Below are positions 1 through 5,861 of a DNA stretch of 7,912 bases, one piece after another. The DNA is taken from positions 1-7,912 of the forward strand of contig CABRHR010000097.1 of the NCBI GenBank assembly GCA_902470835.1, written 5' to 3'. The notes under the pieces are model-generated. The model saw only the letters and a program-made list of their open reading frames with translations, made no database searches and was not told the DNA's origin. This DNA comes from an uncultured Collinsella sp. (GTDB lineage Bacteria > Actinomycetota > Coriobacteriia > Coriobacteriales > Coriobacteriaceae). Numbering within the stretch: position 1 is the stretch's first letter; every line of letters begins with the position of its first letter. A program made the position numbers and the translations under genes.

Positions 1-47
1 GAGATAGCGTAGCGTCTCGTGGGCTCGGAGATGTGTATAAGAGACAG
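1..47 (+). other. Nextera i7-side sequencing adapter (not genomic)
   Basis: Positions 29-47 are the 19-base Tn5 mosaic end AGATGTGTATAAGAGACAG. They are preceded by GTCTCGTGGGCTCGG (14-28), an 8-base index AGCGTAGC (6-13) and the last five bases of the P7 oligo (1-5). From memory the index matches Nextera i7 N709. This is library sequence and should be trimmed; the organism's DNA begins at 48. Confidence 0.98.
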
Positions 48-409
48 GCCTCCGAGCGCTTCAACGCCACGCGGATCCGTGCGAACAGCTCCTCAATCGC
101 AAACGGCTTGGTCAGGTAATCGTCGGCGCCGGCATCGAGCCCGGCCACCTTGTCCATCACGGCATCGCGCGCGGTGACCATGATCACCGGTACATCCTTG
201 TGCTTGCGGACGCGTCGCAGCACCTCCATGCCGTTGAGCTGCGGCAACAGCACATCGAGCAGAATCAGATCGTAGTTGCGCTCCAGCGCCAGGTCCACGG
301 CGGTGCGGCCGTCGGCGGCGTGCTCCACCTGGTAGCCCTCGTGCTCCAGCTCGAGCGTCACAAAGCGGGCGATTTTCTCCTCGTCCTCTACGATCAGGAT
401 CCGTGCCAT
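48..409 (-). CDS. OmpR/PhoB-type response regulator, receiver domain only (3' end cut by the insert boundary)
   Basis: The frame starts at ATG 409-407 and stays open for about 120 codons to the insert edge. The translation begins MARILIVEDEEKIARF and is a complete CheY-like receiver domain. It has the acidic pocket E8-D9, phospho-acceptor D52 in LILLDVLLP, switch threonine T79 in VIMVTAR, and K101-P102 in GADDYLTKPF. The usual end of the fold, EELFARIRVALKR, is present. The DNA-binding winged helix (about 100 more residues in this family) lies beyond the insert, so OmpR/PhoB membership is inferred from the receiver sequence. The regulator would be phosphorylated by a partner histidine kinase, probably encoded further left. 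Its start is 18 nt after the DUF4342 stop, which implies co-transcription. The ribosome binding site is weak (a GGGGG run about 6 nt upstream). Confidence 0.93.
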
Positions 410-427
410 GCGTGCCCCCGTCTGCGA

Positions 428-970
428 TTACTTGTCGTCGTTGAGATTTTGCTTGATGTCGTCCGCGGCATCGGCAGCGTGATTCATAAGGTTGTTGATG
501 CTGCCGGGTACGTCGCCGTCGCTATCGATGCGGTAACGCATGCCAAAGAACAGGCCAATCAGCATCAGCCATATCGTGGCGCCCCAGGCAAACAGCGCGA
601 CGATGGGGATCAGGATGGGAATGTTGAGGATGATCGCGTCGCGGCGCGTGGCGATAAACTTGGTGTCCAGGCTCAGGCGGAAGAGCTTTTTGAGGTACTC
701 CCACACGCTGTCCATCTTCTTGGAGAAGTCGGTCTTTTCGCTCGACTTCTCGTAGGCGGCCTGCGCGGCGACCATCTCGGCTGAGGGCTCATCGACTGGC
801 GCGGACTCGGTGGCGGCGTGCGCCGACGTGGTCTGGGTCTTGCCCTGCGACTCGAGCCAAATGATGGCATCCAAGACGTTGCCGTCGGCGGCGTCGAGCG
901 CGGCCTTGGCATCGGTGTAGCTCACGTTGCACTTGGTGCGGATGGTTTCAACTTTTTCGAGGTCGTCCAT
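428..970 (-). CDS. DUF4342 family membrane protein with N-terminal UBA-like domain
   Basis: This is a 180-residue protein. Residues 1-42 resemble the UBA/EF-Ts-N-like helical bundle that opens DUF4342 proteins (VSYTDAKAALDAADG, NVLDAIIWLE). A polar, low-complexity linker covers about 43-80. Residues 112-145 form a long hydrophobic stretch (ILNIPILIPIVALFAWG onward), probably a hairpin of two membrane segments. The last 35 residues are acidic and polar. The family has no established biochemical role. The ATG at 970 is supported by GAAAGGAA (977-984), with AGGA 7 nt upstream. The gene leads the transcript that continues into the response regulator, so a role in the same membrane signalling or stress circuit is plausible but is inference only. 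Confidence 0.85.
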   Translation of the reverse strand: MDDLEKVETIRTKCNVSYTDAKAALDAADGNVLDAIIWLESQGKTQTTSAHAATESAPVDEPSAEMVAAQAAYEKSSEKTDFSKKMDSVWEYLKKLFRLSLDTKFIATRRDAIILNIPILIPIVALFAWGATIWLMLIGLFFGMRYRIDSDGDVPGSINNLMNHAADAADDIKQNLNDDK

Positions 971-1084
971 GACCTGTTCCTTTCGTTCGATGGGCGCGAC
1001 GCCGGGCGATCTGCCCGGGCGCGAGCGTTGCGTTCGGCGGCCTGCGTGACGCCGCCCCGCCCTTGGTCGAACTCTATAGTGCAG

Positions 1085-1112
1085 GTTATAGATTAAGCGA
1101 TTCTTGAGCCAA
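1085..1112 (-). promoter_or_regulatory. Candidate sigma-70-type promoter for DUF4342-response regulator transcript
   Basis: On the minus strand, TTGGCT (1107-1112) and TATAAC (1085-1090) are separated by 16 bp. The -10 box matches TATAAT at five of six positions. Transcription would start near 1078, giving a leader of about 100 nt. The assignment rests on motif matching alone. Confidence 0.4.
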
Positions 1113-1259
1113 GATTAATGTTGGATGAGTTTTTGCGCGGCGGTGGGAAAAGTATTAGACCTCGATAGCGGGGGATGGGGTGCCTGTGCAAAACGGCGTC
1201 AAGGGTTGGTCGAGTGGGCGGTTTTCAGGCGACTGGGACATGGCGGGCGGTCGATCACC

Positions 1260-1265
1260 TATACT
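1260..1265 (+). promoter_or_regulatory. Candidate -10 box for Nudix gene
   Basis: TATACT matches TATAAT at five of six positions and lies 33 nt before the Nudix start codon, giving a short leader that contains the ribosome binding site. No good -35 hexamer is visible at 16-18 bp upstream, so the promoter is either activator-dependent or the call is wrong. Confidence 0.35.
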
Positions 1266-1298
1266 GGTTGGGCTCAACTGGAGAGGTGATGACTAGTT

Positions 1299-1694
1299 AT
1301 GAAATCAATCAATGTTGCAGCAGCGATTATTCAGAAGGATGGAAAAATCCTGAGTTGCCAGCGCGGCTATGGCGAGTTTAAAGACGGCTGGGAGTTTCCG
1401 GGCGGCAAGCTCGAGCCGGGCGAGACCGGCGAGCAGGCAATCGTGCGCGAGATTCAAGAAGAGCTCGAGGTCACGATCGGTAACCTTGACTATCTTTGCA
1501 CGGTCGAACACGATTACGAGACGTTCCATCTGTCGATGCAGTGCTACCTAGCTACCATCCTTTCGGGGGAGTTCAAAGAGCACGCTCACGAGGACATGAA
1601 GTGGCTCGATACCAATAACCTGTGGGATGTCGATTGGCTTCCGGCGGACGTTAAAGTCGTTAGGGAACTCGAAAAGAAACTTGGGCTTAAGTAA
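1299..1694 (+). CDS. Nudix hydrolase, MutT/NudG-like (deoxy)nucleoside triphosphate pyrophosphohydrolase
   Basis: This is a complete 131-residue Nudix protein, the usual size for MutT/NudG-type enzymes. These cleave (deoxy)nucleoside triphosphates, often oxidised ones, to monophosphate and pyrophosphate and so keep damaged nucleotides out of DNA or RNA. After the first strand (INVAAAII) comes WEFPGGK, then the Nudix box at residues 36-58: G36, E42, R50-E51, and the metal-binding pair E54-E55. The glycine near the end of the consensus box is replaced by E57. The start is fixed by an excellent ribosome binding site, GGAGAGGTGAT (1280-1290), 8 nt before the ATG. An overlapping ATG at 1289 lies inside that site and leads into another frame, so it is not used. 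The gene stands alone, convergent with the helicase gene and closed by its own terminator. The exact substrate cannot be read from the sequence. Confidence 0.93.
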   Translation: MKSINVAAAIIQKDGKILSCQRGYGEFKDGWEFPGGKLEPGETGEQAIVREIQEELEVTIGNLDYLCTVEHDYETFHLSMQCYLATILSGEFKEHAHEDMKWLDTNNLWDVDWLPADVKVVRELEKKLGLK

Positions 1695-1695
1695 G

Positions 1696-1732
1696 AAAGG
1701 AGCGGGTGCCACATGGTGCCTCGCTCCTTTTT
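1696..1732 (+). terminator. Intrinsic terminator of Nudix gene, possibly bidirectional
   Basis: AAAGGAGCG (1696-1704) pairs with CGCTCCTTT (1722-1730). The stem continues inward as GGTGCC against GGTGCC through two G-U wobbles, with T1721 bulged and an ACAT tetraloop. A run of five T follows (1728-1732). It begins right after the Nudix stop codon. The convergent helicase stop lies at 1734-1736, so the same hairpin, read on the other strand with a weaker T tract (CTTTCTT), may also end that transcript. Confidence 0.9.
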
Positions 1733-1733
1733 G

Positions 1734-4610
1734 CTACTCGGCTCCACTAAGATCGCTGAGCATAAACTCGTAAATGTCCTGACGCACGGGCGCATTGAGC
1801 TCATATTCGATTTCGACGGCGTTGTCGCCGCTCTTAGTTTTAATAGCTTCGAACTTGCCGGTCGGATGCATTTCGCCTAAGAAATAGAACTCCCTACCGC
1901 CCTTATCGTCCTTGTTCTTACGCATAAGCAAATACGTCTTTAGTCCGTTGCCCGGCCATGCCTGCAGGCGCTGAATCTCGGGGGAGTTGAGCGTGCGGTT
2001 GTTCTTAGAGATTGCAACTAGCTTACTCGGCGAAACAAAGCGGTCTTCATACTGAATGGACTCGCTAATGTCGGGTGCCTTGTCATAGTTAATAAACACG
2101 GGGAATGTATTGGTCTTCTCGTCGTAGAAGTAACCGCCAAGGTTTTGGCCGTTGATGTTCTTTTCCCAGTTCATCAAGCGGCAAACCTCTTCGTACGTGT
2201 ACTTGGCGTTGAGAACGAAATTTGTGTTTTCGTACGTCTCGGCATAGTCGAGTCGGTTGCGCGCGATGCCAAAATCCAGCACCTCGAGAACCTGGCGTTT
2301 GAACTCGGCATTGCGGAGAGCGGTCGCAAAGGCTTCGGTCAGACGAGGTCCGCATCCATCGTCAATAAGCAGGGAAACGAAATCCTTAGGAGTGGCAAAG
2401 TCGCCCTTAAGGACTGCGATTGCCGACCTAACGGCGCTGTCCTTAAGCTGTGCGCGGTAGTTCCTAAGCGCAGCCTCGCGCATATGCCGGTAGCCCTCGT
2501 GTCCGGCTTCGACGAGCGTTTGAAGCAAATAGAGGTCTTCAAATCGCTTACCCGCGGCGAGCTTTTGAGAAATAAATTTGAGAATCTTGGTTTGATCGGA
2601 GGAAAAATGGACTGTGTAGCCCAGCTCGTATTTGGAAAGAAATGCGTGGTAGGACCCCAGGCCGCTGTTCTTGAAGATAAGCAGCGGATCGATGGAGCCA
2701 TTACGATCAAATTCGAGCAGCGATGGAATCTTGCCGAGTTTCTGACGCAAGTCGAGATATTCGTTCTTCAAAAAACTGACGGAGGTAAAGTCGCCGCCGT
2801 CGATGGCCTTATAGATGCGAGCTTCGGAAATACGATCGAAGCTTACCGTTGAGCATCCGGGGATCGCCGAATCGCTCTCTTGGACGAGACGACGCAGACG
2901 GTCTTTGTTGTACGTCTTGTCACCCGAAAGCGCGATGGGCACCAAGAAGTTGCTCTGGTAATTGCCAATAAAGTCTAGTACCAGTGCGTATTCCTTGCCA
3001 TCATTCAGGCGCAAACCTCGTCCGAGCTGCTGAACAAAGATGATTGCGGAGTCGGTGCGCCGAAGCATAATGATCTGATTGAGAGAGGGGATGTCGACGC
3101 CTTCGTTCATGATATCGACCGAGAAAATGTACTCGAGCTCGCCGGCTTCAAGTCGGCCGATCGCGGCATCGCGGACTTCATCGGAATCTTGACCGCTAAT
3201 CGCAGTCGTTCGATATCCGAGAGCGTTGAATTTGCGCGACAGTTCTTCGGCCTCGGCGTTTCGATTGCAGAAAATTAAGCCCCTGCGGTTGCTTTTGGTG
3301 ATGCTGTATTCTTCAATCTTCTCGGTGATGTGACGCACACGCTCGTCAGACGTCAAGCGTCCGAACAAGGCAGTGTCTTCGACTGTCTCGTCGTCAATCT
3401 CCAGATCGTGAATGCCAAAATAATGGAAGGGGGCTAGCATCTCCTCGGCCAAAGCGTCCTGCAGCGTGATCTGGAACGCGATGACGTGATTGAAAAGGGC
3501 AAAGACGTCATAGCCGTCGGTGCGATTAGGCGTGGCGGTCATGCCCAGATAAAACCGAGGCGTAAAGTGCGACATGATGGATTGGTAGCTCTGAGATCCC
3601 GTGCGGTGGGCCTCGTCGATGACGATGTAGTCGAACTCATCGGGATGGAAATCGCTCAGATGCTTGGCGACCGAAGAACACATGGCAAACACGCAGGTGG
3701 CATTGCTTATATTCTTGCCAGTTTGATAGGTGTCGAACGTATAGGTGCTACCTAAGAGGCGTTCGTAGCTTGCGCGAGAGGCGTCTATAATGCGCCGGCG
3801 GTGCGCAAGAAAGAGGACGCGCCGGGGTTTAGTTGCGAGCACGTCGAACGCCGAAAGGAAGGTCTTGCCAGTGCCGGTTGCCGAGACCAGCAATGCACGG
3901 GTCTCGCCCTTGCGGTGGATTACGCCGAGCGCCTCAAGGGCGCGCTGCTGCATTTTATTGGGCTTGATTTCTTCGAGGTCATTCTGCGCCGGCGTCTCAG
4001 CAGATTTGAATGTCGGGTTCGATTTAGTTTTTGGCGGATGGGCCATTCGATACGCAGCGTAGTTATCAATCCAGTCTTGGGAAAGCGCAACGGTTGAGGC
4101 GTCGTTCCACAGCGAATTGAACTCGCCTCTAAGTTCTCCGAGCAGGCGGCTGTTTTCAACGGTCCGGTAGAGTACATTCCATTCTTTATTGCAGGTGAGG
4201 GCGGTTTGCGTCATGTTCGAGCTGCCGACGATAACCGTGCTGGTTTCGCCCTTATCAAAAATGTATCCCTTAGCATGCAAATTACCCTGGAATACGCGAA
4301 CTTCTATGTTGTCGTATTCCAGGAGCTTGCGAAACGCATCGGGTGAGTTGAAGTTGAGATAGGTGGACGTTAGCAGCCTGCCCTTAATGCCACGCTGCTT
4401 GAGCTCCTGGAACGCCTCGACCAAGATTTGAAGGCCGCCGTCTGCAACAAACGCAATGCAAAAGTCAAAAGAGCTGCAGGTCGAGAGCTGCTCCTTGATA
4501 ACGGATAGTAGTGTTCCGCCGGTCGCCTTCGAGTTGGCGATGAGCTTGGGTGAATCGTTCTCGCGTACAAGCGAGTCGAATTCAATATCAATCTGCTGCT
4601 GCGTAGTCAT
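1734..4610 (-). CDS. PLD-like nuclease / DEAH superfamily 2 helicase / DUF3427 protein
   Basis: This is a 958-residue, three-part protein. Residues about 30-165 are a phospholipase-D-like domain with one HKD motif: H112, K114, D119, followed by GSSN (129-132). This fold commonly gives a dimeric nuclease. Residues about 217-380 are the first helicase domain, with Walker A SATGTGKT (243-250, K249), DEAH (332-335) and TAT (358-360). Residues about 435-550 are the second domain, with the arginine-finger motif QQLGRGLR (527-534). Roughly the last 270 residues match what I recall of DUF3427, which has no assigned function. I choose ATG 4610 over an in-frame TTG at 4619: GAAAGG (4621-4626) is 10 nt before the ATG but only 1 nt before the TTG. 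The family would use ATP to move along nucleic acid and probably cut it. A role in phage defence or repair is inference. Composition looks less GC-rich than the neighbours, consistent with transfer. Confidence 0.92.
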   Translation of the reverse strand: MTTQQQIDIEFDSLVRENDSPKLIANSKATGGTLLSVIKEQLSTCSSFDFCIAFVADGGLQILVEAFQELKQRGIKGRLLTSTYLNFNSPDAFRKLLEYDNIEVRVFQGNLHAKGYIFDKGETSTVIVGSSNMTQTALTCNKEWNVLYRTVENSRLLGELRGEFNSLWNDASTVALSQDWIDNYAAYRMAHPPKTKSNPTFKSAETPAQNDLEEIKPNKMQQRALEALGVIHRKGETRALLVSATGTGKTFLSAFDVLATKPRRVLFLAHRRRIIDASRASYERLLGSTYTFDTYQTGKNISNATCVFAMCSSVAKHLSDFHPDEFDYIVIDEAHRTGSQSYQSIMSHFTPRFYLGMTATPNRTDGYDVFALFNHVIAFQITLQDALAEEMLAPFHYFGIHDLEIDDETVEDTALFGRLTSDERVRHITEKIEEYSITKSNRRGLIFCNRNAEAEELSRKFNALGYRTTAISGQDSDEVRDAAIGRLEAGELEYIFSVDIMNEGVDIPSLNQIIMLRRTDSAIIFVQQLGRGLRLNDGKEYALVLDFIGNYQSNFLVPIALSGDKTYNKDRLRRLVQESDSAIPGCSTVSFDRISEARIYKAIDGGDFTSVSFLKNEYLDLRQKLGKIPSLLEFDRNGSIDPLLIFKNSGLGSYHAFLSKYELGYTVHFSSDQTKILKFISQKLAAGKRFEDLYLLQTLVEAGHEGYRHMREAALRNYRAQLKDSAVRSAIAVLKGDFATPKDFVSLLIDDGCGPRLTEAFATALRNAEFKRQVLEVLDFGIARNRLDYAETYENTNFVLNAKYTYEEVCRLMNWEKNINGQNLGGYFYDEKTNTFPVFINYDKAPDISESIQYEDRFVSPSKLVAISKNNRTLNSPEIQRLQAWPGNGLKTYLLMRKNKDDKGGREFYFLGEMHPTGKFEAIKTKSGDNAVEIEYELNAPVRQDIYEFMLSDLSGAE

Positions 4611-4619
4611 CCCGGCCAA

Positions 4620-4905
4620 ACCTTTCGAAAGACTATGTTGGCGCCAGGATAACAGATCGATCGTTCGTGTTTTTGGGCGTATGTGATTTTAAGACTATCG
4701 GCTACTCAGGTTTGTGGCTGCGGCCTTGGTGCCGTGCCTTGCTGGGCTTCTCTCTATCTATGTGTATATGTTTTCGTCTTATAGGCTGCTGGGAGAAGTC
4801 CTGCCCCCAAGATTCCGCGCATGCCATGGCTCCGTGTCGGCCATGTGGCAAGCTGCTTGTCATGGCCTCGCCAGAATCCGACTGCAAATGGCCACGGACG
4901 GATAT
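4620..4905. other. Intergenic region upstream of helicase, with inverted repeats
   Basis: No convincing gene is visible. On the minus strand a TAAAAT hexamer (4686-4691) could be a -10 box for the helicase, but it lacks a clear -35. An interrupted hairpin lies at 4839-4867: GGCCATG pairs with CATGGCC, and inside it CAAG pairs with CTTG around a CTG loop. A related pairing, CCGTGTCGGCCAT (4833-4845) with ATGGCCACGG (4888-4897), is possible with a 3-base interruption (TC and a shifted G). The region may be the outer part of the repeat element that continues at 4906, or a small structured RNA. Confidence 0.35.
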
Positions 4906-4985
4906 GCAGGTTCTTATCGCTACGTGAGAAGAACTTGCAGAATTCGCAAGTTCTTGTCATTCGATGAGAAAAACTTGCAGATTGG
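4906..4985. repeat. Two tandem 33-bp dyads (40-nt period), four inverted half-sites
   Basis: Dyad 1 is 4906-4938 and dyad 2 is 4946-4978. Each has a left arm like GCAAGTTCTTGTCA, a 5-nt loop and a right arm like TGAGAAGAACTTGC. The two dyads agree at about 25 of 33 positions, with most differences in or near the loops while the arms are conserved. Half-sites begin at 4906, 4925, 4946 and 4965 (spacing 19, 21, 19, about two helical turns) and alternate in orientation. The middle two also form a perfect 10-bp palindrome around AGAATTC (4929-4955). The array ends 8-15 nt before the start of the broken ATPase gene. It could be an operator array for that gene or a REP/MITE-type dispersed repeat; the sequence alone does not decide. 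Confidence 0.75.
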
Positions 4986-4993
4986 GACGAGCA

Positions 4994-5250
4994 ATGGAGA
5001 ACCAGATGGTTCCTAGAAATCAATATCTCGAATAGCTGATAGCCTTTCGTGACGTCCAGTCGCAGAGTCGATTGACGAGGAGGCAACGCATAAGCGCGAA
5101 CTATGTCCATTCGAGCTCAGGTCGCTCGAGAAGATTACCGGCGGTTACGAGAAGATCATTGTCGTTCGTCAGGGGAGCCATCCGATCGACATCGACGGTA
5201 TCAAAATCGTTTCTGCAGTCGATTTCTTAATAGGTAGGCTTGGGGCTTAG
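4994..5250 (+). pseudogene. AAA ATPase with DUF4143, internally deleted remnant
   Basis: The start of the gene is present: ATG 4994 gives MENQMVPRNQYLE, then an in-frame TAG (5033-5035), then LIAFRDVQ to 5059. This is the usual opening of DUF4143-type ATPases, which comes shortly before the Walker A motif. At 5059/5060 the sequence jumps, in another frame, to VAESIDEEATHKREL, then LRSLEKITGGYEKIIVV and DIDGIKIVSAVDFLIG, ending in TAG 5248-5250. That is the usual end of the same family (roughly 400 residues when intact). Everything between, including Walker A and B and most of DUF4143, is missing. So three lesions are visible: a nonsense codon, a large deletion and a frame mismatch at the join. 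Intact members are stand-alone ATPases of unclear function. The family call rests on recalled consensus patterns. Confidence 0.75.
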
Positions 5251-5275
5251 GGCGTTTGAAGCGCGTCTGTTTCCT

Positions 5276-5350
5276 ATGCCTAGTGACATTGCCGAGGCTC
5301 GTGACGCCGCCGGCTCCTTCCTCTCCGTCAAGCGGCACCAACTCAGCTGA
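5276..5350 (+). pseudogene. Possible C-terminal gene remnant or 24-codon ORF, unidentified
   Basis: ATG 5276 opens 24 codons ending in TGA 5348-5350 (peptide MPSDIAEARDAAGSF then LSVKRHQLS). The frame is open back to 5234, just inside the ATPase remnant. Nearly every third base is G or C, as in real genes of this window. There is no clear ribosome binding site. It may be the tail of a lost gene; I do not recognise the family. Confidence 0.2.
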
Positions 5351-5382
5351 TCCGTTGGGGGCGGAGGAAAGCGGATCATTTT
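5348..5382 (+). terminator. Weak terminator-like hairpin
   Basis: TGATCCG (5348-5354) pairs with CGGATCA (5372-5378) across a 17-nt loop, followed by TTTT (5379-5382). It overlaps the TGA of the small ORF before it. The long loop makes it weaker than the terminator immediately downstream. Confidence 0.3.
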
Positions 5383-5384
5383 CG

Positions 5385-5427
5385 GCGCGCCGCAGGTGAT
5401 ACGAATCCTGCGGCGCGCTGTTTTTTT
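5385..5427 (+). terminator. Strong intrinsic terminator, plus strand
   Basis: A perfect 12-bp stem, GCGCGCCGCAGG (5385-5396) with CCTGCGGCGCGC (5407-5418), encloses a 10-nt loop. It is followed by TG and seven T (5421-5427). There is no T tract on the other strand, so it works in the plus direction only. The only genes it could have ended are the ATPase and the unidentified remnant upstream, so it is a surviving part of a decayed transcription unit and insulates the next gene. Confidence 0.9.
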
Positions 5428-5536
5428 GCGCGAGGGCTTTCAGCTGTGTCCGCGTGGCGTGGGAGACTTAATTTGCCGTCTTGGTCAGTCACGGCGGCGT
5501 GAATCAAAGCAACGACCCTCTAAGGAGTTCGATTTG

Positions 5537-5776
5537 ATGAGTGACAACACCAAGCATCTCGCAAAGAAGTGCGTCAAGGACGCGGGACCGTGTCTTGCGC
5601 TGTGCGTGGCCGGCGCAGCGGTCGCGCTGCTGGCTGTTCTGGGACCATTTGACGTGCTCCGAAGCGCCAGTTCGCTGCACGTTTGCATTGCCCTCGCCGG
5701 CGCCATGGCGACCGGCGGCGTGCTCGATCTGATCTTTTGGATGTTTGACCCGTTTGGATGGAAGAACGAGGGGTAA
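5537..5776 (+). CDS. Small two-helix membrane protein, unknown function
   Basis: This is a 79-residue protein, MSDNTKHLAKKCVKDAG onward. Two hydrophobic segments are visible at about residues 17-38 (CLALCVAGAAVALLAVLG) and 47-70 (LHVCIALAGAMATGG then LDLIFWMF). There is a short basic N-terminus and a short polar end, so both termini probably lie on the same side, by the positive-inside rule in the cytoplasm. The frame is open further upstream to 5396, but ATG 5537 is chosen because AAGGAG (5522-5527) sits 9 nt before it and the upstream part overlaps the terminator. I do not recognise the family. It is followed after 85 nt by the phosphoesterase gene on the same strand; no functional link is visible. 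Confidence 0.7.
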   Translation: MSDNTKHLAKKCVKDAGPCLALCVAGAAVALLAVLGPFDVLRSASSLHVCIALAGAMATGGVLDLIFWMFDPFGWKNEG

Positions 5777-5861
5777 GCCCTAAAGGATGGAAGGGTTGGA
5801 ACGGTTGGCTTAGTGATCGTGCAGAATGTGGGCTAGCGACTTACAGGGAAGTGGTAATCCG

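Larger units (their letters stand above)
971..1298. other. Divergent intergenic region between DUF4342 and Nudix genes
   Basis: This region separates two genes transcribed away from each other. The half next to the DUF4342 gene would form its leader of roughly 100 nt. It contains two GC-rich hairpins: CCGGGC/GCCCGG at 1002-1007 and 1013-1018 with a 5-nt loop, and GGCGGC/GCCGCC at 1036-1041 and 1051-1056 with a 9-nt loop. Candidate promoters are listed separately. I see no convincing coding sequence or RNA gene here. Confidence 0.6.

Noticed and set aside
200..784. A 194-codon plus-strand frame
   Set aside because: It is the antisense shadow of the response-regulator receiver domain and the DUF4342 gene, both of which have clear family motifs.
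1175..1381. Small plus-strand frame overlapping the Nudix start
   Set aside because: It covers the promoter and ribosome binding site of the Nudix gene, has no ribosome binding site of its own and leads into a shifted reading of the Nudix sequence.
4617..4619. TTG as the helicase start codon
   Set aside because: The AAAGG ribosome binding site is only 1 nt away from it, whereas ATG 4610 has a workable 10-nt spacing.
4906..4985. CRISPR array
   Set aside because: There are only two units, each itself an inverted repeat, with 7-nt gaps; no spacers of normal length and no cas genes.
4754..5110. A 118-codon minus-strand frame across the dyad array
   Set aside because: It runs antisense through the ATPase remnant and encodes the dyads themselves, has no ribosome binding site that I can see at 5110 or at the internal ATG 4960, and resembles no family I know. 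More likely an open frame in repeat DNA.
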